A DNA stretch of 64,000 bases from Streptomyces roseoverticillatus (GTDB taxonomy: Bacteria > Actinomycetota > Actinomycetes > Streptomycetales > Streptomycetaceae). Position 1 is the first letter of the stretch. Every line of letters begins with the position of its first letter. The notes under the pieces are model-generated. The model was not told the origin of the DNA, made no database searches, and saw nothing but the letters and a program-made list of their open reading frames with translations. Made by a program: the position numbers and the translations under genes. Below, piece by piece: positions 17,788-26,034 of this stretch. The stretch lies in NCBI RefSeq assembly GCF_000719265.1, contig NZ_JOFL01000006.1, positions 310,001-374,000 of the forward strand, written 5' to 3'.

Positions 17788-18722
17788 TGGCCCCGGCCGG
17801 GGACCCGCCCGCCGAGCCGGCCGGCCGCCGCATCGCCGGCTACGAGGTGGAGGACGAACTGGGCCGCGGCGGCATGGCCGTCGTCTACCGCGCCCGCGAC
17901 CTGCGGCTCGGCCGGATCGTCGCGCTCAAACTGCTCGCCCCCGAACTGGCCCGCAACGACACCTTCCGTCAGCGCTTCGGGCACGAGTCGCGCGTCGCCG
18001 CGGCCATCGACCACCCGCACATCGTCCCCGTGTTCGAGGCCGGGGAGGCCGACGGGGTGCTCTACATCGCCATGCGGTACGTGGCCGGGCTCGACCTGCG
18101 CGCCCTGCTCGACCGCGACGGGCCGCTGCCGCCCGTCGTGGTCTGCCGCATCGCCGGCCAGGTCGCCTCCGCGCTCGACGCGGCCCACGCGCACGACCTC
18201 GTCCACCGGGACGTCAAGCCCGGCAACATCCTCGTGGCGGAGGGCACCGACAGCGACCACCCCGAGCACGTGTACCTCACCGACTTCGGGCTGACGAAGA
18301 AATCCCTGTCCCTGACCGGGTACACCCGTGTGGGCCAGTTCGTCGGCACCCTGGACTACGTCGCGCCCGAACAGATCGCGGGGAAGCCGGTCGACGGGCG
18401 GTGCGACGTGTACAGCCTGGGGTGCGTCGTCTTCGAAATGCTCACGGGAGCGCCGCCGTTCCGGCGCGAGGACGACATGGCGCTGCTGTGGGCACACCAG
18501 TACGACGCGCCGCCGCGGCTGTCGGAACGCGTCCCGGGCCTGCCGGCCGCGGCCGACGACGTCCTGGCCAAGGCCTTGGCCAAAACCCCGGACGAACGTT
18601 TCGACAGCTGCCTGCGGTTCATCGCGGCGCTGAGAACGGCGACGGCGGCGCCACCGGGCGCAAGACGGGTCCCGGAGCCGCCGGGGTGGGCGGGGGTGGT
18701 GTTCCCGGAGCGGGGTGCCTGA
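17787..18722 (+). CDS. Serine/threonine protein kinase, soluble
   Basis: Hanks-type kinase of 311 residues. Visible elements: glycine loop LGRGGMAVVYRARD, VALKLL lysine, catalytic loop HRDVKPGNIL, DFG in LTDFGLTKKS, activation segment with several Thr/Ser (SLSLTGYTRVGQFVGTLDY), and APEQ. The catalytic domain ends near residue 275. Unlike the PknB type there is no transmembrane segment or extracellular PASTA domain, so it is cytoplasmic. Its ATG overlaps the upstream stop (TGATG). The likely substrate is the FHA-ABC exporter of the same operon, by analogy with PknF-Rv1747; this is inference. Confidence 0.93.
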   Translation: MAPAGDPPAEPAGRRIAGYEVEDELGRGGMAVVYRARDLRLGRIVALKLLAPELARNDTFRQRFGHESRVAAAIDHPHIVPVFEAGEADGVLYIAMRYVAGLDLRALLDRDGPLPPVVVCRIAGQVASALDAAHAHDLVHRDVKPGNILVAEGTDSDHPEHVYLTDFGLTKKSLSLTGYTRVGQFVGTLDYVAPEQIAGKPVDGRCDVYSLGCVVFEMLTGAPPFRREDDMALLWAHQYDAPPRLSERVPGLPAAADDVLAKALAKTPDERFDSCLRFIAALRTATAAPPGARRVPEPPGWAGVVFPERGA

Positions 18723-19216
18723 CGGCGGGTCGGCTGCCGCCGGGGCTGCGCTCTTGCTCCGGGGAACGGCCGGGCCGGCACGTGGGGCTGCGGCTCTTGC
18801 TTCGGGGAACGGCCGGTCCGGCACCGCCGGACAGCGGCGTCGTGGTTGCTCGCCGTCGCGGCGGGGGAACAGGTGGCCGGCCGCTTCAGCGGATGTGCCA
18901 CCCGACGCCGCCGCCGCGGCGCGTAACACCGCGGACCGTTCCGGCGGTGCCGTACCGAGGGCCCGGGGTGCCCTCGGCCTGAGTTCCGGGCCGCGCCCGT
19001 CTCACCCCGCCGCCGCGGCGCGCAACTACCGTGGACCGTTTCGGCGGTGCCGGGCCTGCCTCGGCCAAGGGCCCTGGCGCCCCTGGCTTGAGTTCCGGGC
19101 CGTGCCCATCCCACTCCGCCGCCGTGGTGAGCAACCACCGCCAACTGGTCCGGCGGTGCCGTGTTCACCTCGGGCGGGGATCCGGCGGGTGCCGCAGGCA
19201 AGCGGCGGTGCCGGAC
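18723..19216. repeat. 494-nt non-coding interval with tandem and dispersed repeats (cluster A)
   Basis: No convincing gene lies between the kinase and the convergent membrane-protein gene. The interval holds a direct duplication of about 41 nt (18742-18782 and 18784-18824; both contain CGGGGAACGGCCGG) and four copies of a 46-bp element: 18819-18864 (minus), 18908-18952, 19007-19052 and 19116-19161 (plus). The last three recur with a period of about 100-109 nt together with flanking sequence (TGAGTTCCGGGCCG twice). Each element runs CCGCCGCnnCGGCGA, KCARYCAC, a variable 9-10 nt, then TCCGGCGGTGCCG. CCGCCG can pair with CGGCGG. Confidence 0.8.
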
Positions 19217-20506
19217 TCAGCTCGGCTCAGGGCTCCCGGGCTCGCCGGCAGGGCCCCGGCGCCGGACCCGGCGGGACAGGACGCTTCCCGCCAAGCCCGC
19301 CACCGCGCCCCACAGCAAGCCCAGCCCCACCAGCGTCAACAGGTGCGGCCGCAAGGCGATCTCGCCGCCGAAGGCGGACATGTCGGTGATGCCGAGGATC
19401 GACAGGCCGAAGCGGGCCGAGATGCGGGTGAAGGTGCCGATGACGAACAGGGTGACCGCCAGCGCGGCACCCAGCTGCACCGCGTGCTCCCACGGCCGCG
19501 TCGTCGCCGGTGACCGCGCGGCCATCAGGAACGCCGCCGCGAGCAGGGCGATCGCGGCGACGGCCACGAGGAGCCACGCCCGCCCGTCGTGCTGGGCCAG
19601 CGAGGAGACGCTGAGCGTGGACGGCTGGTCGCCGCGCTCGCGGAGCACCGCCGTGAGCGGCTTGGGCATGGGCAGCCCGAGGGACGTGCCGGGCACGCGG
19701 CCGTCCCAGGACCCGCCGAGGCCGAGGCCGAACGCCGTCCAGGCCAGGTTGGGCAGGCCGAGCAGGAGCACGGCCATCGTCTCCCCGGGGTGTCCCCGGA
19801 CGGCGGCGGAGACGAGTCCGATGACGAGTCCGAGCAGCACGTAACCCAGCAGCAGCACGACCATGGCGAACGCCACGGGCCGCACGGGGTCCTGGAAGCG
19901 CAGCAGCCGCGACGGCAGGGGCGTCTTGCGGGAGGCCGCCACGGCGACGGCGAGCAGGACGAGCAGCCACAGCAGGCCGTAGCCGAGCGTGGGCCCGAGG
20001 GCCGCGCGGAAGCCGACGCGGGGGGCGACGTCGAGGGCTTCGCCGATGTCGCCGAGGAGCGAGTCGCCCAGGTCGATCCGGAAGTCGTGGCGCGCGCCGA
20101 GGGTGATGAGCAGCAGGGCGAGCAGCCACAGGACGGCCGTCCGGGCGACCCGGGCGAGCAGCCCGCGCCCGCTCGTCACGGCGTGGTGCCGCAGCGGGAG
20201 CAGGAAGACGACGGCGAGGGCGACCGCGCCGGCCAGGGTCACCGACAGCGGGACGACGGCGATGCCCGCCCCCGTACGGCCCAGGACGCCCGCGTCGCCG
20301 GACAGTTCCACCGTGCCGCCGACGGCGGTGACGACGGTGGCCGCCGTCACCGAGGGGAACGCTCCGCCCGGCAGCCCGCCGGCTCCGGCCGCCCACAGGC
20401 CGAGCGCGGCGACGGCGAACATCGCGGCGACCCCGGCGGCGACGGCGGCGAGGGCGTCCCCCCAGGCGCGGACGGAGGAGGGCGCGCCCCCGGGCGGCTG
20501 GCTCAC
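19217..20506 (-). CDS. Streptophobe-like multi-pass membrane protein
   Basis: A 429-residue, strongly hydrophobic protein with about 10 membrane helices (for example AAVAAGVAAMFAVAALGLWA, LLWLLVLLAVAVAA, AFAMVVLLLGYVLLGLVIGL). Features such as LPGGAFPSVTAATV, GGTVELSGDAGVLGRT and PLRHHAVTSGRGLLARVARTA fit the Streptomyces-restricted family that I recall being called streptophobe; its function is unknown. GTG 20506 is chosen (GGAGG 5 nt upstream); the frame upstream is open but low-complexity. It is divergent from the DUF6777-like gene, a pairing I believe recurs in streptomycetes. Confidence 0.78.
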   Translation of the reverse strand: MSQPPGGAPSSVRAWGDALAAVAAGVAAMFAVAALGLWAAGAGGLPGGAFPSVTAATVVTAVGGTVELSGDAGVLGRTGAGIAVVPLSVTLAGAVALAVVFLLPLRHHAVTSGRGLLARVARTAVLWLLALLLITLGARHDFRIDLGDSLLGDIGEALDVAPRVGFRAALGPTLGYGLLWLLVLLAVAVAASRKTPLPSRLLRFQDPVRPVAFAMVVLLLGYVLLGLVIGLVSAAVRGHPGETMAVLLLGLPNLAWTAFGLGLGGSWDGRVPGTSLGLPMPKPLTAVLRERGDQPSTLSVSSLAQHDGRAWLLVAVAAIALLAAAFLMAARSPATTRPWEHAVQLGAALAVTLFVIGTFTRISARFGLSILGITDMSAFGGEIALRPHLLTLVGLGLLWGAVAGLAGSVLSRRVRRRGPAGEPGSPEPS

Positions 20507-20747
20507 ACTGCCTCCGCGTGCGTCGTCGACGGTCGGACACCCGGCCTCCGGCGGGGAGGCCCGGAAGCCCAACGTACGCCCGTGCGGCCCGCCCCACCTG
20601 TCGAGGGCGAGCGCCGTGCGCCCGACCCGCGCCCGTCGCGAACCCCATCCTTCCCGGAGGGAACCCCGCTTGCGGGCCGCGCCGGTTTGCGGCACACAAT
20701 GAGCCCGTAAGCATGCTGATGAGGACAAAAGCGGAGGAGCAGGGCCC

Positions 20748-21956
20748 GTGTCGTCCGAACCACCGTCAGAAGACCGGCCCACCGGCCCGCCCTCCGGCCC
20801 CCTGTCCGGCGGCGGAGGGAGCGGGTCCGGCAGCCCCGGCCCGGCCGGACCGCCTGCCGAGCCCACCCGCCCCGACTGGCACTCGACCCCGTCGGGCGAG
20901 GGCTCCACCCGGATCAGCGGCCCCACGGGCGCGCAGCCGCCGGAGCCGCCCGGCCCGCCGGCCCCGCCGTCCGGCGCCCACGGCGCACCCCCTCCCGCGG
21001 GGGAGCCGGGCAGGGCCTGGTGGCGCTCCGCCCCCAAGGTCGCCCTCCTCGCGGGCGTCCTGGTCGCCGCGGCGGCGCTCGTGGTCTTCTTCCTCCGCCC
21101 GGAAGGCGGCGGGGAGGTCTTCCTGCAGGCCGCGTCGGCCCACGGCAACGACCCGTTCACCGCGTCCACGGCCAAGGACACGGGCACCAAGGAGACGACC
21201 GCCGCCCCCGCCACCCCCTCCGAGGGCGGCACCCGTACGTACCAGGGCTCGACACCGGGCCTCTACGGCGGCACGCAGAACGCGGCGAGCTGCGACGTCG
21301 AGCGCCAGATCCGCTACCTCGGCGACGACCAGGCCAAGTCCCGCGCCTTCGCGAGCGCCGCGGGCATCCAGCAGGGTGAGATCCCGCGCTACCTGCGCGG
21401 CCTGACGCCCCTGCAGCTGCGCTCCGACACCCGGGTCACCAACCACGGCTACAAGGACGGCGCGGCCACCACGTTCCAGTCCGTCCTGCAGGCCGGCACG
21501 GCCGTCCTGGTCGACAACCGGGGCATGCCGCGCGTGCGCTGCGCCTGCGGCAACCCGCTCGGCCCGCCCGTCGCGGCCAAGGGCAGCCCGAAGACCAAGG
21601 GCGAGGGCTGGGGCGCGTACAAGTCGTCGAACGTGGTCGCCGTCACCCAGGCCACGACCGTCGTCTACGTCATCGTGGTGTACGACCCCGTGACCGGCCG
21701 GTGGTTCGAGCGGCCGGTCGGCACCGACGGGGGGAGCGACCGCCCGGTCCCCAAGCCCGGCGGCGCCATGCCGTCCGGTCCGGCCTCGCAGGGGTCGGAG
21801 GAGCCGGGCAGCGGCGAGCCGTCGAAGCCGTCCTCGTCCGCCCCGCCGCCCCCCTCCACGGCCCCGCCGTCCCCGCAGAAGCCGCCGGCGACCGAGCCCG
21901 GCCCCGCCTACGGGCCGCAGAACCGCGGGCTCGCCGGACCCGGAGGGGCGGCATGA
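20748..21956 (+). CDS. Membrane-anchored protein, DUF6777-like
   Basis: 402-residue protein: a long Pro/Gly/Ser-rich cytoplasmic N-terminus (about 90 residues), one membrane helix (VALLAGVLVAAAALVVFFL, near residues 100-118), then an extracellular domain with PGLYGGTQNAASCDVERQI, RYLRGLTPLQLRSDTRVTNHG and VRCACGNPL, followed by a disordered Pro/Ser tail. The cysteines suggest disulfides outside the cell. The block around CDVERQI and RVTNHGYKDGAAT matches what I remember of DUF6777, a Streptomyces domain often found next to or fused to Ser/Thr kinases. GTG 20748 follows GGAGGAGCAGGG. Role unknown; possibly linked to the kinase operon nearby. Confidence 0.72.
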   Translation: MSSEPPSEDRPTGPPSGPLSGGGGSGSGSPGPAGPPAEPTRPDWHSTPSGEGSTRISGPTGAQPPEPPGPPAPPSGAHGAPPPAGEPGRAWWRSAPKVALLAGVLVAAAALVVFFLRPEGGGEVFLQAASAHGNDPFTASTAKDTGTKETTAAPATPSEGGTRTYQGSTPGLYGGTQNAASCDVERQIRYLGDDQAKSRAFASAAGIQQGEIPRYLRGLTPLQLRSDTRVTNHGYKDGAATTFQSVLQAGTAVLVDNRGMPRVRCACGNPLGPPVAAKGSPKTKGEGWGAYKSSNVVAVTQATTVVYVIVVYDPVTGRWFERPVGTDGGSDRPVPKPGGAMPSGPASQGSEEPGSGEPSKPSSSAPPPPSTAPPSPQKPPATEPGPAYGPQNRGLAGPGGAA

Positions 21957-21992
21957 GCGGAGCCGCCGCCCGGCGGGCCTGAGACGGCCCCG

Positions 21993-22724
21993 ATGAGCGG
22001 CGCGCCCACCGAGTCCCGGCCGGGGGAAGCAGTCCCCGGCCGGGTGACGGCCGCCGGCGTGCCCCCGGAGGACCCGGGCGGGGCCCGCCGGGCGGCGTGG
22101 CCCCTGGCCGTCGCGGCGGTGGCGTACAACGCGTGGGTGCTGGAGTTCCTGCTGCCCACCGGCCTGGACCCCCGGCACTCCTACGTCAGCGAGCTCTACG
22201 CCGCCGACCAGCCCTTCCACGTGCTCTTCGGCGTCGTCGAGGTCGTCACCGCCCTGCTCGTCGCCGCTGGCGCGGCCCCGCTTCCCCGCCGCCCGACCAG
22301 CGACCGCCGGTCCGTCGCCGGGCGGTGGTCGCTGGTCGCCTTCGCCGCGTCCTCCGTCGCGGACGTCGTCGTCCCGATGCGGTGCGCACCGTCGGTGAAC
22401 CGCGCCTGCGAGGCGGTCAACCCCTGGCACACCGCCACCAGCGCACTGGCCCACACCGCGCTGTTCGCCTCCATGGCCCTGATGGTGACCGCCGCGGCGC
22501 GCGGCACCCGGTGGCCGCTGATCCGCCGCTGGGGGCCGTGGGTCCTGGCGGCCGCGCTCGTGACGTCCGTGTGCACGGTCGGCGCGCTGCTCGGGCGGCC
22601 GGGCTGGCACGGCGTTCCGCAGCGGGCGCACCTGCTGCTCGTCGGCGCGTGGCTGGCCCTGCTCGCCGCCTCGCCGGGCAGCCGCCGCATCCGGGGGAAG
22701 GGCCGCCACCGCCGGGCCGAGTAG
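21993..22724 (+). CDS. DUF998 family membrane protein
   Basis: 243-residue integral membrane protein with about six helices. YNAWVLEFLLPTGLDPRHSYVSELYA is the N-terminal hallmark of DUF998, followed by PFHVLFGVVEVVTALLVA, and a conserved WHTATSALAHTALF segment. Function is not established for the family. It starts 36 nt after the DUF6777-like stop and is likely co-transcribed. The C-terminus is short and basic (RGKGRHRRAE). Confidence 0.82.
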   Translation: MSGAPTESRPGEAVPGRVTAAGVPPEDPGGARRAAWPLAVAAVAYNAWVLEFLLPTGLDPRHSYVSELYAADQPFHVLFGVVEVVTALLVAAGAAPLPRRPTSDRRSVAGRWSLVAFAASSVADVVVPMRCAPSVNRACEAVNPWHTATSALAHTALFASMALMVTAAARGTRWPLIRRWGPWVLAAALVTSVCTVGALLGRPGWHGVPQRAHLLLVGAWLALLAASPGSRRIRGKGRHRRAE

Positions 22725-22861
22725 TGAGCTTCCGGTGTCACGCGAGATTCCCCGGCGATCGAATCTGGTCGATTGCGCGGGAGACGGACCGGCTCCGGAC
22801 ATCGCCGACCGGTGAAATCCCTCCGCACTCATGAGGAAGGCCGCGCTGCTCAGCGCCCCCA

Positions 22862-22892
22862 TGAACAGAGTCTGTTCACTTCTGAACAGACT
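22862..22892. promoter_or_regulatory. Triple half-site operator upstream of encapsulin operon
   Basis: TGAACAGAGTCTGTTCA (22862-22878) is a perfect 17-bp palindrome. Four nucleotides further a third half-site TGAACAGA (22883-22890) creates a second inverted repeat with the middle one, whose arms extend to 10 bp (22869-22878 and 22883-22892). The three half-sites TGAACAGA alternate in orientation. They sit about 115-140 nt before the shell ATG in the 280-nt gap. As RNA it would also fold as a 10-bp stem with a CTTC loop. Confidence 0.6.
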
Positions 22893-23004
22893 GTCGCCGC
22901 GTCAACGATGAGTGTTTTAAGGCCATGACGTATTGCTGCAGTCTTGTGAACGCAATGTTGCCGACAAGACGATCACCCTCGTTACCCACACCGAGGAGGT
23001 CCTC

Positions 23005-24387
23005 ATGAACGATCGGCTGAGTCTCAGCCCGGACGCGGCACGGCAACTCGCGACCACCACCAAGACCACCCCGCAGATGCGCGGCATCACGCCCCGCTAC
23101 CTGCTGCGGGCCCTGCCGTGGGTGGACGTCGAGTCCGGCGTCTACCGCGTCAACCGCCGGCGGACCTTCATCCTCGGTGACGACCGGATATCCACCTTCA
23201 GGAACGACGACGCCCACCAGGTCGTCCCCGAGGACCTCCGGGAGATCCCCTTCCTGCGCGAGGCCGGCGAGGAGCTGCTGCGCGAACTGGCGTGCGCCTT
23301 CACCGAGGTCACCTTCGACGCCGGCCGGCAGCTCCTCCAGGAGGGCGAGGCCGCGGACAAGCTCTGGATCCTCGTCCAGGGCCGCGCCGAGAAGCGGACG
23401 ACCGGCCGCTACGGCGAGGACGCCCTCCTCGACATCATCGGCGACGGCCAGTTCTTCGACCTCGACGCCTGGGCCTGCGGCACGCCCGCCGCCTACCGCG
23501 TCAAGGCGCTGACCCCGGGCACCGCCCTGTGCGCCGACCGCGAGCACCTGACCCGGCTGGCCGGCCGCGACGAGGCGCTGCGCGCCGCCCTCACGGCCTT
23601 CACCTCCGGCGAACGCACCGTCCCCGGCGCCGAGGTGCCCGTGGACCTGAGCGCCGGGCACGTCGGCGAGCCGGACCTGCCGGGCACCTTCGTCGACTAC
23701 GAGGACACGCCGCGCGAGTACCACATGACGCTCGCCCAGACCGTGCTGCGCGTCCACTCCCGCGTCGCCGACCTCTACAACGAGCCCATCGACCAGACCC
23801 GCACCCAGGCCGACCTGACCGTCCAGGCGCTGCGCGAGCGCCAGGAGCGCTCGATGCTCCACCACCCCGAGTACGGCCTGTTCAACAACGTCGCCCCCGG
23901 CCAGCGCGTCCAGACCCGGACCGGCGCGCCGACCCCCGACGACCTGGACGAGCTGCTCAGCAAGGTCTGGAAGCAGCCCTCCTACTTCCTCGCCCACCCG
24001 CGCGCCATCGCCGCCTTCGGCCGCGAGTGCACCCGCCGCGGCGTGCCCCCGGTCATCGAGAACCGCTTCGGCAGCCCCTTGCTGACCTGGCGCGGCGTCC
24101 CCCTGCTGCCCTCCGACAAGGTGCGCATGACCGGCCCGAACGGCGCCGGCACCACCGAGATCCTGCTCATGCGCGTCGGCGAGGCCGAGCAGGGCGTCGT
24201 GGGCCTGCGGCCCGCGAAGGTGGCCGACGAGGTCGAGCCGGGCCTGTCCATGCGCAACATGGGCATGGACCAGAAGGGCATCACCCAGTACCTGATGACG
24301 GCGTACTTCAACGCCGCGGTGCTGGTCGAGGACGCCCTCGCCGTGCTCCAGAACGTCGAGGTGTCCAAGTACCATGACTACTCCTGA
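23005..24387 (+). CDS. Family 2 encapsulin shell protein with cyclic-nucleotide-binding-like insert
   Basis: Self-assembling HK97-fold nanocompartment shell, 460 residues from ATG 23005 (GAGGAGGT 4 nt upstream). The N-terminal arm (LSPDAARQLATTTKTTPQMR, ALPWVDVESGVYRVNRR) and C-terminal half (FNNVAPGQR, KVWKQPSYFLAHPRAIAAFG, MNMGMDQKG-like NMGMDQKGITQYLMTAYFNA) match family 2 shells. Residues about 88-200 form a cyclic-nucleotide-binding-type beta-roll (EVTFDAGRQLLQEGEAADKL, DGQFFDLDA) inserted in the shell, the feature used to define subfamily 2B. The Glu and Arg that bind cyclic-nucleotide phosphate in CRP look replaced (FFDLD, PAAYRV), so ligand is uncertain. The last 14 nt overlap the desulfurase gene, so shell and cargo are coupled. 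Confidence 0.9.
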   Translation: MNDRLSLSPDAARQLATTTKTTPQMRGITPRYLLRALPWVDVESGVYRVNRRRTFILGDDRISTFRNDDAHQVVPEDLREIPFLREAGEELLRELACAFTEVTFDAGRQLLQEGEAADKLWILVQGRAEKRTTGRYGEDALLDIIGDGQFFDLDAWACGTPAAYRVKALTPGTALCADREHLTRLAGRDEALRAALTAFTSGERTVPGAEVPVDLSAGHVGEPDLPGTFVDYEDTPREYHMTLAQTVLRVHSRVADLYNEPIDQTRTQADLTVQALRERQERSMLHHPEYGLFNNVAPGQRVQTRTGAPTPDDLDELLSKVWKQPSYFLAHPRAIAAFGRECTRRGVPPVIENRFGSPLLTWRGVPLLPSDKVRMTGPNGAGTTEILLMRVGEAEQGVVGLRPAKVADEVEPGLSMRNMGMDQKGITQYLMTAYFNAAVLVEDALAVLQNVEVSKYHDYS

Positions 24388-25807
24388 CATGCCGTGGGGC
24401 GCGTACGCCCCGGGCATGGCACAGCTCCCCGGCCCGCAGGTGCCCGGCACGGCGCTGCCCGGCATGATACCGCCGGGCGCGGCGCCGCCACCGGGCACGG
24501 CCGGCCTCCCGGCGCCCCAGCAGGCGCCCGGAGCCGTGGTCCCGCCCGGGCAGCCCACCGCCGGCAGCGCCGCCACCCGCAGCGGCCAGTTCACGCCCGA
24601 GGCCGCCCGGCGGGACGTCCCCGTCCTCCAGCGGCCCGTGGGCGGCCGCCCCGTCGTCTGGCTGGACAACGGCGCCACCACCCAGAAGCCCCGCCAGGTC
24701 ATCGAGACCCTGGCCTCCTACTACGCCACCGCCAACTCCAACATCCACCGCGGTGCGCACACCATGGCCCGCGAGGCCACCGAGATGTACGAGGGCGGAC
24801 GGGCCGCGGTCGCCGGATTCCTGGGCGCCCCGTCACCGGACACCATCGTCTTCACCCGCGGCACCACCGAGGCCGTCAACCTCGTCGCGCAGAGCTGGGG
24901 ACGCGCCAACCTCGGCCCCGGCGACGAGATCCTGGTCTCCACCCTGGAGCACCACTCCAACATCGTCCCCTGGCAGCTGATCGCCAAGGAACGGCGGGCC
25001 CGGGTCGTCCCGGTCCCCCTCCTGCCCGACGGCAGCATCGACCAGGACGCCTACGCCGACCTGCTCTCCTTCCGCACCCGGCTCGTCGCCGTCAGCCACG
25101 CCTCCAACGTGCTCGGCACCGTGCCGCCGGTGAAGGAAATGACGGCACTGGCCCACCGCTACGACGCCAAGGTGCTCGTGGACGGCGCCCAGGCCGTCGC
25201 CCACTTCCCCGTGGACGTCCAGGACCTGGACAGCGACTTCTACGTCTTCTCCGGGCACAAGCTCTACGCCCCCACGGGCATCGGCGCGCTGTACGCCAAG
25301 CCGGAGGTCCTGGCCGGCATGCCACCGTGGCAGGGCGGCGGCAACATGATCGACCAGGTGGAGTTCGGCCGCGTCACCTACGCGCCCGTGCCGCACCGCT
25401 TCGAAGCCGGCACCGGGCACATCTCCGGCGTCGTCGGACTCCGGTCCGCCATCGACTGGCTGAGCTCGTTCGGCCGCGAGGCGGTCGCCGCGTACGAGAC
25501 CGCCCTGCTCGGCCACGCCCAGCAGGCCCTCGCCGCGGTACCCGGCCTCACCGTCCTCGGCGACGCGCCCGAGAAGATCGCGGTCCTCACCTTCACGCTC
25601 GCCGGCCACGACCCGATGACCGTGGCCCGGTGGCTGGACCGGGCGGGCATCGCCGTCCGCGCCGGCCACCACTGCGCCCAGCCCTCACTGCGCCACTACG
25701 GGCTGGAGACCGCGACGCGGGCCTCCCTCGCCCTGTACAACACGGCCGAAGAAGTGGACCAGCTGGCCGCGTCGCTGACGCAGCTTCAGCTGCAGGGCGC
25801 CGGCTGA
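24374..25807 (+). CDS. Encapsulated cysteine desulfurase (SufS-like) cargo protein
   Basis: PLP enzyme that removes sulfur from L-cysteine giving alanine and enzyme-bound persulfide, 477 residues. Residues 1 to about 75 are Pro/Gly/Ala-rich and disordered (PGMAQLPGPQVPG, GMIPPGAAPPPG); in family 2 encapsulin systems such an extension targets the cargo inside the shell. The catalytic domain follows: WLDNGATTQKPRQV, NIHRGAHTMA, STLEHHSNIVPW, PLP lysine 296 in SGHKLYAPTG, and the persulfide cysteine 434 in RAGHHCAQP. The start overlaps the shell gene by 14 nt. A compartment that stores elemental sulfur has been described for related systems; here that is inference. Confidence 0.93.
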   Translation: MTTPDMPWGAYAPGMAQLPGPQVPGTALPGMIPPGAAPPPGTAGLPAPQQAPGAVVPPGQPTAGSAATRSGQFTPEAARRDVPVLQRPVGGRPVVWLDNGATTQKPRQVIETLASYYATANSNIHRGAHTMAREATEMYEGGRAAVAGFLGAPSPDTIVFTRGTTEAVNLVAQSWGRANLGPGDEILVSTLEHHSNIVPWQLIAKERRARVVPVPLLPDGSIDQDAYADLLSFRTRLVAVSHASNVLGTVPPVKEMTALAHRYDAKVLVDGAQAVAHFPVDVQDLDSDFYVFSGHKLYAPTGIGALYAKPEVLAGMPPWQGGGNMIDQVEFGRVTYAPVPHRFEAGTGHISGVVGLRSAIDWLSSFGREAVAAYETALLGHAQQALAAVPGLTVLGDAPEKIAVLTFTLAGHDPMTVARWLDRAGIAVRAGHHCAQPSLRHYGLETATRASLALYNTAEEVDQLAASLTQLQLQGAG

Positions 25808-25824
25808 CCACGGCGTGCCGTGGT
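25807..25824 (+). terminator. Short hairpin after encapsulin operon
   Basis: ACCACGGC and GCCGTGGT pair perfectly around GT directly at the desulfurase stop codon. Eight base pairs; no U tract. Confidence 0.45.
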
Positions 25825-26034
25825 GCTCACAGCGTGCCCCGGCGCACCCGCGCGGGGGCACGCCGCCGCATCCGGTCCTGCGGCATCCGGGGCGTCCCGC
25901 CGGACCCATGCGCGGCACAACTACGAGATTCCGCGGTATTTCCGGTGCCACAGGGAACCATCAGCTACGGAAGACAATCTCGTACGTCGGAGACGCACGA
26001 GTGTGCGTACGAACCCGGAAGCAGGGGGCGGTAC

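Noticed and set aside
18723..19216. Repeat cluster A as a possible CRISPR array
   Set aside because: Repeats differ in orientation and spacing, the spacers are not uniform, and no cas genes are present.
22883..22892. The encapsulin upstream dyad as an intrinsic terminator of the DUF998 gene
   Set aside because: It lies 138 nt past that stop, has no U tract, and forms a palindrome with a third half-site, which suits a protein-binding site better.
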